Source of the DNA: an uncultured Phascolarctobacterium sp.
GTDB taxonomy: Bacteria > Bacillota > Negativicutes > Acidaminococcales > Acidaminococcaceae
Assembly: GCF_905212365.1 (NCBI RefSeq)
Contig: NZ_CAJMEH010000061.1
Location: 1-13,393 of the forward strand
DNA length: 13,393 bases
Direction of reading: 5' to 3'
The notes below the pieces were generated by a model. That model worked only from the letters and a program-made list of their open reading frames with translations. It was not told the origin of the DNA and did not search any database. This document shows positions 5,761 to 12,097 of this stretch, in pieces. The translations under genes and the position numbers were made by a program. Positions within the stretch are counted from its first letter, which is position 1; each line of letters starts with the position of its first letter.

Positions 5761-7578
5761 ATGAATAGCAATAAAGCAAAAAAATTGACGGCGTTGATGC
5801 TTGCAGCGATTACCGTATCCAGTATAGGCTTGGAAAATATAGCGCCTATGGGAATAAATACTTGTGAAGCTGTAGTTCGCAAAACGGTACGCAAAAGAAT
5901 TGTTGCGACAAAACCAAGTGCGGAAGAAACTCCAACACAAACTGAAAGCTCTCCTGATATTGTAAATTCATCGTCAGCGGGAGGCGTAACTGGCGAGATT
6001 AGTCCTAGCGGCAGTAATTCGTGCAGCAGTCAGACAGTTACGCAAGGCGGGAAGCTGGTTGCTGTCGCAAGTAGTGGATTGATTAGCGCGAAGACAGGCA
6101 GTTCAATAATAAAGCCTGTAACAAGAAATCCCGTTAATAGCGGCGCTGCTGTTACAAAACCTTTATTGGGCGACGTCAATGGCGATGGCAAAGTTTCTTT
6201 GACGGATTTGAGCTTGCTAAAAGGTTTTATTGCGGGGACTATTAGCGAAGACCGGATTGTTAAGACCAATGCTGATTTAAACGGCGACGGTAAAATTTCA
6301 ACTACAGATTTATCTTTGCTGAAAACTGCTGTTATGGGACGTGATGAAGCAAAGCAGGACGAGAATAAAGTTTTGGGTGAGAACATAGAAGAAGGATTGT
6401 ATTCTTTGCGTCCTGCCTGCGCTCCTAATTTGGAGCTTACGGTAGAAAACGCCAGCAGGGAAAAGGGCGCGAATGTATTTTTGTGGGACATCAATTCCAA
6501 CTGGCATACGCAGCCCAGTCATCAAAAATGGCGCATATCGCGAGTAGAGGGAAATTGGTATAAAATTGAAGCTGAAAATTCAGGCTTGGCGTTAAATATC
6601 CATAACGGTATTTCTGCCAACGGAACGAATGTCAGCGTATGGCCTTTCGGCGGCAATATGCATCAGTTTATATTTTTTAAAACCGGCGATGGGTATTATT
6701 TCATTCAAGGCAGAGTTCTTGGAAGTTTTATGCTTGACGTAGAAAACGCTGGCAGCGTTCCGGGAACCAATGTGAGCATCCATGAATATAATGGCAGTAA
6801 CGCCCAGAAATGGAAACTGGTTAAGGTAAATGGCGCGGCAGCTTCCGTAACGCCAACACCTGGCAGCATTACGCAGACTACGAAAGAAATAGCGCAAAGA
6901 TATGCGACAGTTTATACTAACGCCGAACTTACTGCAAAGCAAAGTAATAGATGGATTGGCAAAGGCGAAGAATATACGGTAGTTCGGGAGTATGAAAAAT
7001 CTTTAGAGGTACAATATTACAGCAGTAAAGGTGAGCCAAGGTCGGGATTTGTAAATAAAAATATTAGGGAAGTCATTATTGTATCAAATGAAGAAATTCA
7101 GATTAGAAATAAAATTTATCAATTAAGCAACGAGACATACGGAGAAGCTAATTTTAAAAATAACACTACTTATTCAGGGGAGTATCAATGCAGAGGCTTT
7201 GCTAATCAGGTATATACAAGGTTATTTGCAGGTACAAGCCAGTTTAGTGGATATACAAACGGTAATTGCGGAGCAAAATATTACCAAGGATCGGATATTT
7301 GTGTAGAGAATCTTAATGTAAATGTAGATAATATCGAAATTCTGAAAAGTAATTTTGCAGAAGCGAGAGCTGGAGCTTTTATACAAATGGAAAGAAGAAT
7401 AGGTGGTGGGCCGCATAGTGCAATTTTAGTTGAATTTGATGAGAAGGGCTTAACTTTATATGAGGCTAATACAGACTGGCATAATACAATTAAAGTTCAG
7501 TCATATACATGGGAAGAATTTGCTAAAAGAAATAAAGGGTTTACGATATATTTACCATATAATTATGCATTAAAATAA
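5761..7578 (+). CDS. Secreted dockerin / ricin-type lectin / SH3-like / CHAP-like cysteine peptidase
   Basis: A 605-aa modular exported enzyme. Signal peptide to ~37 (...INTCEA). Residues ~38-136 are a Ser/Thr/Pro-rich linker. Two dockerin type I calcium-binding repeats follow: GDVNGDGKVSLTDLSLLKG (from 137) and ADLNGDGKISTTDLSLLKT (from 171). Residues ~211-356 are a ricin-B-type beta-trefoil, with QxW-like ends in HQKWRI, MHQFIFF and AQKWKL. Residues ~380-440 look like an SH3b-type cell-wall-binding domain. The C-terminal domain is CHAP/NlpC-like, with likely catalytic Cys477 (YQCRGFA), His552 (GPHSAILVEF) and Asn570 or Glu568 (EANTDW). It probably cleaves peptidoglycan or peptide bonds at the cell surface; the lectin would bind glycans and the dockerin a cohesin not in this window. 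I chose ATG 5761, with AAAGGA upstream, over the TTG at 5740. It is the likely cargo or effector of the operon. Confidence 0.85.
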   Translation: MNSNKAKKLTALMLAAITVSSIGLENIAPMGINTCEAVVRKTVRKRIVATKPSAEETPTQTESSPDIVNSSSAGGVTGEISPSGSNSCSSQTVTQGGKLVAVASSGLISAKTGSSIIKPVTRNPVNSGAAVTKPLLGDVNGDGKVSLTDLSLLKGFIAGTISEDRIVKTNADLNGDGKISTTDLSLLKTAVMGRDEAKQDENKVLGENIEEGLYSLRPACAPNLELTVENASREKGANVFLWDINSNWHTQPSHQKWRISRVEGNWYKIEAENSGLALNIHNGISANGTNVSVWPFGGNMHQFIFFKTGDGYYFIQGRVLGSFMLDVENAGSVPGTNVSIHEYNGSNAQKWKLVKVNGAAASVTPTPGSITQTTKEIAQRYATVYTNAELTAKQSNRWIGKGEEYTVVREYEKSLEVQYYSSKGEPRSGFVNKNIREVIIVSNEEIQIRNKIYQLSNETYGEANFKNNTTYSGEYQCRGFANQVYTRLFAGTSQFSGYTNGNCGAKYYQGSDICVENLNVNVDNIEILKSNFAEARAGAFIQMERRIGGGPHSAILVEFDEKGLTLYEANTDWHNTIKVQSYTWEEFAKRNKGFTIYLPYNYALK

Positions 7579-7599
7579 TAAAGTGAGGAGATTTTGAAA

Positions 7600-8484
7600 A
7601 TGAAGATGTTGTTTAGAAAAATGCTTATCATGTTGGTTAGTATATTTATAACTTTTTCTAGTGTAGAAATGAATGTTACAGATATTGCTTATGCGCAGAA
7701 CCTACAATCTTCAATTACTTGGTCGCAAGCTTCTAATTCTACTATAACAGCAGTTGGATATGGCATTCCGCGCGCGGGCGGGAGTATGATTTTGGCTCGT
7801 CGCGCCGCCATTGTAGATGCTCAGCGCAATTTATTAGAGCAGATTAAGGGCGTACAAGTAGATGCAGATACCTTGATGGAAGATTTTGTTATCAGCAGCG
7901 ATATTGTCAAAACATCTGTATCGGGACTTGTTCGCGGAGCTGTTCCTGTGGAAGAAGGCGAAACTGCGGAAGGCAGCTATTATGTAAAGTTAAGCGTGCC
8001 TATGTATGGCGTTGGCAACAGTGTTGCCGCTATTGCTATTCCTGCTGTGACTCAGGGCGTTGCGCAGCAGCCGTTTGCTAAAGCAGATTTAAGTAATTTT
8101 TCCAAACAGGAATTGCAGGTTATAAACAGCGCTGCTTATACGGGAGTCATTGTGAATGCGCAAGGTATGAGCCTTTTGCCTACTTTTTCGCCTGTTATTT
8201 ATGATGTGAACGGCAGAGCAATTTATGGCGTGCAGAATATTGACAAGGATTTAGCAATTTCTATGGGAATGGTAGAATACGCTGATGATTTGCAGAAAGC
8301 GGCAGGCGGGTTTAGCCGTGCTGGCACGAATCCGTTAGTAATAAATGCTTTAGAAGTACGCGGCGGAAAAAATTCCATCAACAAAGTAAATGTAGTGGTG
8401 TCCGTGGAAGACGGCGACAGAATTTTGCTTGCAAATGAACGAAGCGGTATGCTGTCTAAGTGCGCTGTTGTTTTTGTAAAATAA
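7600..8484 (+). CDS. LPP20-family exported protein
   Basis: A 294-aa protein. I chose ATG 7600 because GAGGAG (7585-7590) stands nine bases before it; the TTG at 7594 would be too close. The signal peptide is long and ends ...TDIAYA (32), with no lipobox, although the family is named for a lipoprotein. Residues ~47-136 are the LPP20 fold: ITAVGYGIPRAGG, ILARRAAIVDAQRNLLEQIK, GVQVDADTLMED, SGLVRGAVPVEEG and YYVKLSVPMYG. The second half (YTGVIVNAQGMSLLPTFSP, IYDVNGRAIYG, INALEVRG, NVVVSVEDGDRILL) is a conserved companion domain in such proteins. The N-terminal pattern is shared with the first operon gene, so the operon is bracketed by this fold. In Vibrio the LPP20 member FlgP works with FlgO and FlgT at the outer membrane. 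It is the last gene of the operon. Confidence 0.85.
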   Translation: MKMLFRKMLIMLVSIFITFSSVEMNVTDIAYAQNLQSSITWSQASNSTITAVGYGIPRAGGSMILARRAAIVDAQRNLLEQIKGVQVDADTLMEDFVISSDIVKTSVSGLVRGAVPVEEGETAEGSYYVKLSVPMYGVGNSVAAIAIPAVTQGVAQQPFAKADLSNFSKQELQVINSAAYTGVIVNAQGMSLLPTFSPVIYDVNGRAIYGVQNIDKDLAISMGMVEYADDLQKAAGGFSRAGTNPLVINALEVRGGKNSINKVNVVVSVEDGDRILLANERSGMLSKCAVVFVK

Positions 8485-8596
8485 TGTTTCGTTTGTAATT
8501 TGTAATTTGGAATTAAGAAGAGTGTTGCCAAATAATGATTTTTCATTTGGTTAGCCTTTCTGCTACGAAATTTGAATAAAGAAATAAAAAAACACC
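8485..8596. other. Intergenic start of the long gene-poor stretch
   Basis: Between the operon stop and the hairpin at 8597 there is AT-rich DNA with a short direct repeat (TTTGTAATTTGTAATTTGG, from 8499) and an inverted repeat CCAAAT (8528-8533)/ATTTGG (8545-8550) that lacks a following U-run. I see no gene here. The remaining bases up to 8996 belong to the terminator and the toxin-antitoxin locus described separately. Confidence 0.5.
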
Positions 8597-8638
8597 AAGG
8601 CTCCGCTGACCTGCGCTTTTGCAGATGAGCGGAGCCTT
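8597..8638. terminator. Strong hairpin terminator between the operon and the toxin locus
   Basis: AAGGCTCCGCT (8597-8607) and AGCGGAGCCTT (8628-8638) make a perfect 11-bp stem, with an inner CTGC/GCAG pairing (8611-8614 and 8621-8624) around GCTTTT. Leftward transcripts would meet a run of seven U shortly after the stem (A-run at 8587-8593); rightward transcripts meet only TTGATTTT. It can close the eight-gene operon and stop leftward read-through from the antisense RNA or the transporter gene. The stronger U-tract is on the minus strand. Confidence 0.75.
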
Positions 8639-8683
8639 TGATTTTACTAAACCGAACATACGACCATAAAAATTGATTTCATG

Positions 8684-8712
8684 TTTACAGAAAGAATTGC
8701 CTATGATATAAT
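8684..8712 (+). promoter_or_regulatory. Promoter of the type I toxin mRNA
   Basis: TTTACA (8684-8689) and TATAAT (8707-8712) are separated by exactly 17 bases, a near-consensus vegetative promoter. Transcription would start around 8719-8720, so the mRNA would begin with or close to AGAGATAGCTG, the sequence that reappears inverted at 8940-8950. Confidence 0.85.
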
Positions 8713-8743
8713 GCTTTGTAGAGATAGCTGGCTTGTCGGTTTT

Positions 8744-8768
8744 CCTACTCCCTACGGGTAGGGGGTGA
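8744..8768 (+). promoter_or_regulatory. Very strong ribosome site of the toxin, within a sequestering hairpin
   Basis: AGGGGGTGAT (8760-8769) matches the anti-Shine-Dalgarno at all but one base and sits four bases before the toxin ATG. The bases just upstream can fold over it: CCTACTC (8744-8750) with GGGTAGG (8756-8762), or ACTCCC (8747-8752) with GGGGGT (8761-8766). Such masking of the ribosome site is typical of type I toxin mRNAs, which must not be translated before the antisense RNA acts. Confidence 0.65.
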
Positions 8769-8772
8769 TGGC

Positions 8773-8856
8773 ATGACGGTTGCAGAAGCTTTATCATTGA
8801 TGATAAGTTTTGCCACGTTAGTAGTCCTCATTCTCTCGTTTAATCGTCCGCGATAA
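8773..8856 (+). CDS. Type I toxin, putative holin-like toxin family (27 aa)
   Basis: A 27-aa hydrophobic peptide beginning MTVAEALSLMISFATLV and ending LSFNRPR. The N-terminus fits the pattern M-T/S-V/T-x-E-A/S-L-x-x-M-I-x-F of the holin-like/BsrG-TxpA-BsrE group of Firmicute type I toxins, followed by a single membrane helix (LVVLIL) and a basic tail. Such peptides insert in the cytoplasmic membrane and impair growth when their antisense RNA is lost. Support comes from the strong promoter at a sensible distance, the near-perfect ribosome site, and a convergent antisense RNA immediately downstream. The earlier GTG 8765 and ATG 8768 run into TGA after a few codons, so ATG 8773 is the only workable start. 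I am sure of the family, less sure which subgroup. Confidence 0.85.
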   Translation: MTVAEALSLMISFATLVVLILSFNRPR

Positions 8857-8859
8857 AAT

Positions 8860-8951
8860 GAGAAAAACCGCCTAACGTGCGGTTAAGCGGTCTTCCGTCA
8901 ACTTTTTAAGTTAGAAGGGGAGAGCCGACTTCCCACGGTCAGCTATCTCTT
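8860..8951 (-). ncRNA. Antisense antitoxin RNA of the type I system (~92 nt)
   Basis: A small RNA predicted between a strong minus-strand promoter and a minus-strand terminator. It should start near 8951 and end near 8860, just short of the toxin stop codon, so it is fully complementary to the 3' untranslated part of the toxin mRNA and leaves the coding region free, as in the TxpA/RatA and BsrG/SR4 pairs. Its first bases include AGAGATAGCTG, identical to the 5' end of the toxin mRNA. It can also fold GGGA/TCCC around AGTCGGCTC. It would act by duplex formation, leading to RNase III decay or a block of translation; that mechanism is inferred from the family. Confidence 0.8.
8863..8891 (-). terminator. 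Terminator of the antisense RNA
   Basis: Read on the minus strand, ACCGC-x-TTA pairs with TAA-x-GCGGT: stem arms 8867-8875 and 8883-8891 with a single mismatch (C8872/A8886) and a 7-base loop. Five U follow (AAAAA at 8863-8867 on the plus strand). It would also stop leftward transcription of the transporter gene. Confidence 0.75.
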
Positions 8952-8958
8952 CTTTATA
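8923..8958 (+). terminator. Weak 3' end structure of the toxin mRNA
   Basis: AGC-C-GAC (8923-8929) can pair with GTC-A-GCT (8938-8944), followed by the U-rich ATCTCTTCTTTATATT. As a terminator it is weak, but it marks a plausible mRNA end near 8955. The alternative is that these bases pair with the 5' end of the same mRNA (8720-8730 with 8940-8950). Confidence 0.4.
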
Positions 8959-8986
8959 TTATAGTCCTTAAGTAAAAAATAGTCAA
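8958..8986 (-). promoter_or_regulatory. Promoter of the antisense RNA
   Basis: On the minus strand TTGACT (8986-8981) and TATAAT (8963-8958) are exactly 17 bases apart, a near-perfect vegetative promoter aimed at the toxin gene. Start near 8951. The -35 box matches consensus better than that of the toxin mRNA, consistent with excess antisense RNA. It begins only ten bases beyond the stop codon of the transporter gene. Confidence 0.87.
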
Positions 8987-8996
8987 CGCTGAAGCC

Positions 8997-10025
8997 TTAC
9001 CATAATCCCAAGTAATGCTGCATTATAAGGCTTACTACGGTGATGCCGACCCAGCAGCAGAAGCCCATAAGAATTGGCTTGCCTCCGGTTTTAATAAGCT
9101 TGATAATATTTGTGTTTAAGCCGATGGCGCTCATAGACATAATGATGAAGAATTTACTTAATGTTTTCAGCGGTGTGAAGGCTTCGTTGGCAACGCCGAA
9201 TTGCAGCGCGATGGTTGTAATGAGGGACGCCAGCACGAAGTAGATTATAAAAAAGGGGAAGACGCTCTTAATGCTGAATTTTTGTCCGTCGTTTTGCTGG
9301 CCTTTAGCTGCCAAGCAGGCTAAAGCCATAGTGATGGGAATAATAGCAAGCGTACGCGTTAGCTTGACGGTGACGGCTTTATCCAAGGTTGCAGAGCCGA
9401 GGTGATGCATGGAGTCCCAGGTGGCGGCAGCAGCAGTCACTGACGAGGTATCGTTGACAGCTGTACCGGCAAAAATGCCGAAAGCTTCGCCGCTGGCGGT
9501 GGAAAAGCCCACCAGCATTCCCAAAGTCGGGAAGCACAGGGCTGCTACCATATTAAAGAAGAAGATAACGGAAATAGCCTGCGCTACTTCTTCATCGTCC
9601 GCTTTAATGACGGGAGCAGTGGCCGCTACGGCGGAACCGCCGCAAATGGAGGAGCCTACGCCGACGAGCGTGGAAATTTTGCCGGGGATGCGCAGCAGTT
9701 TGTGCAGCGCCCAGGCGATAATGAGCGAGGTGGCGATGGTCGTAACGATGATGGGCAGGGACTGCTTGCCCGTTTGCAGAACGACGGACAGATTCAGGCC
9801 GAAGCCTAAAAGAATAACTGCGTATTGCAGAATTTTTTTGGAAACGAAATTTACGCCGTTTTGCAAAGGCGTTTTATTCTTAACAAACAGCGTGATGAGC
9901 ATTCCTGCAAGGATGGCGAAGACCGGACCGCCCACCAGCGGAAAAATTTTGCCCAGGAACCAGCAGGGAATAGCTATACACAGGCATACGGCTATGCCTT
10001 TAAAATTATTTTGGAAAAATTGCAT
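8997..10025 (-). CDS. YeiH/UPF0324 family membrane protein, putative sulfate exporter-type transporter
   Basis: A 342-aa polytopic inner-membrane protein of the conserved hypothetical-698 family (E. coli YeiH; annotated as putative sulfate exporter). Visible family signatures are PLVGGPVFAILAGM near the N-terminus, YAVILLGFGLNLSVV, the strongly conserved loop LVGVGSSICGGSAVAATAPV, FGIFAGTAVNDTSSVTAAA and, at the end, FIIMSMSAIGLNTNI. About ten hydrophobic segments are spread along the chain; length is normal. I chose ATG 10025 because AGAAGG (10037-10032) lies six bases before it; the TTG at 10031 abuts the ribosome site. A good promoter stands upstream. The stop codon lies ten bases from the -35 box of the antisense RNA, so read-through transcripts would also be antisense to the toxin. 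The real substrate is uncertain in this family. Confidence 0.92.
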   Translation of the reverse strand: MQFFQNNFKGIAVCLCIAIPCWFLGKIFPLVGGPVFAILAGMLITLFVKNKTPLQNGVNFVSKKILQYAVILLGFGLNLSVVLQTGKQSLPIIVTTIATSLIIAWALHKLLRIPGKISTLVGVGSSICGGSAVAATAPVIKADDEEVAQAISVIFFFNMVAALCFPTLGMLVGFSTASGEAFGIFAGTAVNDTSSVTAAAATWDSMHHLGSATLDKAVTVKLTRTLAIIPITMALACLAAKGQQNDGQKFSIKSVFPFFIIYFVLASLITTIALQFGVANEAFTPLKTLSKFFIIMSMSAIGLNTNIIKLIKTGGKPILMGFCCWVGITVVSLIMQHYLGLW

Positions 10026-10057
10026 ATTCAACCTTCTTTCATAGAAACGATAGTAAT

Positions 10058-10087
10058 ATATTAACAGAATAATGTCGATGATGTCAA
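10058..10087 (-). promoter_or_regulatory. Promoter of the YeiH-family gene
   Basis: On the minus strand TTGACA (10087-10082) is followed after 18 bases by TAATAT (10063-10058). The -35 box is a perfect consensus. Transcription would start near 10051, giving a short leader of about 25 bases before ATG 10025. The rest of the gap to the divergent gene (10088-10226) holds a bulged stem, GCGG..CAAA (10125-10135) with TTTGCCGC (10153-10160), of unknown meaning; I saw no convincing plus-strand promoter there. Confidence 0.65.
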
Positions 10088-10226
10088 ACGCCGCAGAGTG
10101 TGGTAAAATATTAGGTAAAACCCAGCGGTTCGCAAAAGCTTGTGTGAATACATTTGCCGCATAGAGATTGGCGAGCCGTAGTGAAGAGGCTGCTATATTT
10201 TAAATTTATTATTGGAGGGGATAATA

Positions 10227-11630
10227 ATGGAATATGCAAAATTAACGCCCGACATATTACAAAAACTGCGCGAGATAGTAGGCGAAGAAAATGTGCTGAC
10301 GGACGCGGCTTTGTTAGAGCCTTATGGACATGACGAGGTGACTGACCCGGCTTACCATAAATTGCCGGAGGCCGTAGCTTTGGCGGAGAATGCCGAACAG
10401 GTTGCGGCGATTATTACTCTGGCTAACGAATATCGTTTTCCTGTAACGCCGCGCGGTGCGGGAACAGGTTTGGCCTGCGGCGCGGTGCCGGTTTACGGCG
10501 GACTGGTCCTGTCGTTGGAAAAAATGAACCGCATCATCGAAATTAACGCGGACGCTATGTACGCCGTCGTTGAGCCGGGAGTGCGTACCTCGGATTTGCA
10601 GGAAGCGGCGGAAGCTAAGGGTGTGTTTTACGCAGGCGACCCCTGCAGCGGCGATTCCTGCTTCATCGGCGGGAACATTGCTACGAACGCCGGAGGCAAC
10701 CGTGCCGTAAAATACGGCACGACCCGGCATCAGGTATACGCTGTGGAAGCGGTAAATCCGCAGGGTAAAATAGTGCGCTTAGGCGCACGTTTGCAAAAGC
10801 AGTCCACGGGCTATTGCCTGGAGCAGCTCATTATCGGCAGCGAGGGTACGCTGGGCGTTATTACGCAGGCGACTTTAAAGCTGATGCCGCTGCCGCAGTA
10901 CAGCATAGATTTGCTCGTAGTATTTCCCGGAGCGGCGGAAGCTATCGGCACGGTAAATAAAATTATCGGCGCCGGTATCGTGCCCACCTGCGTGGAGTAT
11001 ATGGATAATATCACTATCAAGTCCGTGGAAAAATATCTGGGGCGCAGGCTGCAGGGCAGCGATAAGGGAAATTATCTTATTATAGAAGTCGAGGGCGCCA
11101 GCGAGGACGATTTGGATGAGAAATCCATTTCGTTGGATGAAATTTGTACGGAAAACGGCGCTTCCGACGTGCTGGTGGCTGACCACGATAAAATTTGGCA
11201 GGCGCGCAAGGCGTTTGCCGAGGCGGTGCGCGCCGAAAGCCTCATCGTCTGCAAGGAGGATGTTGTGATACCTGTGGATCAGGAGCCGCTGCTGTTGGCG
11301 GAGATTCTGCGTCTGGCAGAAAAGTACGATTTGGTAACGCGCATTGCCAGCCACGCTGGCGACGGCAATATCCATTTGAATATTTTAAAACGCGCTGAGG
11401 AGGATTACGCCGAATGGGAGCGGCGCGTGGAGCAGAACCAGCAGGAGCTGTACGCCTTTATCTACGCTCACGGCGGCCGTCTTTCCGGCGAGCACGGCAT
11501 CGGCTTTAAACGCAAGCGCTTAATGGAAAAATTTACGGAGCAGGAAGAGCTGGCGATGATGAAAGCCATTAAGAAGGCGCTTGACCCTAACAATATTTTA
11601 AATCCAGGTAAGATTTTTGATGTGGACTGA
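10227..11630 (+). CDS. GlcD-type FAD-binding oxidase (glycolate/D-lactate dehydrogenase family)
   Basis: A 467-aa flavoprotein of the VAO/PCMH family that oxidises a 2-hydroxy acid such as D-lactate or glycolate. FAD-domain signatures: VTPRGAGTGLACGAVP (P75 onward), VVEPGV, GGNIATNAGGNRAVKYG, STGYCLEQLIIGSEGTLG. The C-terminal FAD-oxidase domain holds the metal-binding type motifs HAGDGNIHLN (H376, H383) and SGEHGIG (E422, H423) and the closing LDPNNILNPGK (from 452). Length is typical. Start ATG 10227 follows GGAGGGG by six bases; the TTG at 10212 lies upstream of that site. No iron-sulfur GlcF or EtfAB gene is adjacent, so the electron acceptor is not shown here. The following gene, 29 bases on, is probably co-transcribed. 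Exact substrate cannot be fixed from sequence. Confidence 0.93.
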   Translation: MEYAKLTPDILQKLREIVGEENVLTDAALLEPYGHDEVTDPAYHKLPEAVALAENAEQVAAIITLANEYRFPVTPRGAGTGLACGAVPVYGGLVLSLEKMNRIIEINADAMYAVVEPGVRTSDLQEAAEAKGVFYAGDPCSGDSCFIGGNIATNAGGNRAVKYGTTRHQVYAVEAVNPQGKIVRLGARLQKQSTGYCLEQLIIGSEGTLGVITQATLKLMPLPQYSIDLLVVFPGAAEAIGTVNKIIGAGIVPTCVEYMDNITIKSVEKYLGRRLQGSDKGNYLIIEVEGASEDDLDEKSISLDEICTENGASDVLVADHDKIWQARKAFAEAVRAESLIVCKEDVVIPVDQEPLLLAEILRLAEKYDLVTRIASHAGDGNIHLNILKRAEEDYAEWERRVEQNQQELYAFIYAHGGRLSGEHGIGFKRKRLMEKFTEQEELAMMKAIKKALDPNNILNPGKIFDVD

Positions 11631-11659
11631 GTAAGCAAAATTTTTGGAGGAATGAAATT

Positions 11660-12097
11660 ATGAAAGAAATTTATACGTTAGCAGAAAAATATCACATGGA
11701 CGGTAATAATTGCGTGGAGTCCGTCGTTAAAGCTTGCAACGAGGGCTTGCAGCTCCAGCTGCCGCCGCAGGCTATCCGCATGATCAGCGGCATGGGCGGC
11801 GGCATCGGGCGCAGCGGCTGCGTTTGCGGCGCTTTGTCCGGTTCGGCGATGGTCATTAGCTCCATCGTTGGCAGGCTCGACCCATCGGAAAAGCATCAGA
11901 CGGAGGTTTATAAATACACGCACGAATTTTATGAGCGCTTTATGCAGCACTTCGGTTCGGCCTGCTGCGCGCAGCTCAATAAATTATCCTTCGGCACGCC
12001 GGAGTACCGCACTAAGTGCATTAAAATTACGGCCGAGGCTGCGGATATGGTTTCGGATTATATTATGGAAAAGGGCTTGCTGGCTGATAAAAAATAA
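11660..12097 (+). CDS. C_GCAxxG_C_C family putative redox protein
   Basis: A 145-aa cytoplasmic protein of the C_GCAxxG_C_C family. It shows the family layout: C18 in GNNCVESV, the glycine-rich core GMGGGIGRSGCVCGALSG with C54 and C56, then C102 and C103 in FGSACCAQL and C120 in RTKCIKI. The ordered cysteines suggest metal binding or disulfide redox chemistry, but the function of the family is not established. Note the double cysteine at 102-103 and the second cysteine in GCVCG. GGAGG lies about 10 bases before the ATG. It follows the GlcD-type gene closely on the same strand, so a redox partnership is possible; in many anaerobes such genes sit beside oxidoreductases. I found no clear terminator after it. 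Confidence 0.9.
   Translation: MKEIYTLAEKYHMDGNNCVESVVKACNEGLQLQLPPQAIRMISGMGGGIGRSGCVCGALSGSAMVISSIVGRLDPSEKHQTEVYKYTHEFYERFMQHFGSACCAQLNKLSFGTPEYRTKCIKITAEAADMVSDYIMEKGLLADKK

Larger units (their letters stand above)
8720..8950. repeat. 11-bp inverted repeat linking the two ends of the toxin mRNA
   Basis: AGAGATAGCTG (8720-8730) and its exact reverse complement CAGCTATCTCT (8940-8950) flank the toxin gene. A second pair, GTCGG (8735-8739) with CCGAC (8925-8929), and a third, CTCCC (8748-8752) with GGGAG (8918-8922), continue inward in register. In RNA this gives a 5'-3' long-range closure as known for Hok, AapA and BsrG-type toxin mRNAs. Confidence 0.75.

Noticed and set aside
8528..8550. 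CCAAAT/ATTTGG inverted repeat as operon terminator
   Set aside because: The stem is short and AT-rich, and is followed by TTAGCC rather than a U-run; the hairpin at 8597-8638 is the better candidate.
8765..8776. GTG/ATG starts just upstream of the toxin giving a tiny overlapping reading frame
   Set aside because: GTG ATG GCA TGA stops after three codons and lies inside the ribosome site; a coupling leader is possible but nothing supports it over chance.
8543..8797. 84-codon minus-strand frame across the toxin promoter
   Set aside because: It crosses the 8597-8638 hairpin and the toxin promoter, has no ribosome site or recognisable protein features.
9409..10044. 211-codon plus-strand frame opposite the YeiH-family gene
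   Set aside because: The minus strand encodes a well-recognised membrane protein; the plus-strand translation has no ribosome site or domain.
10314..11375. Minus-strand frames opposite the GlcD-type gene
   Set aside because: They are shadows of a strong FAD-oxidase coding sequence, with no start signals.
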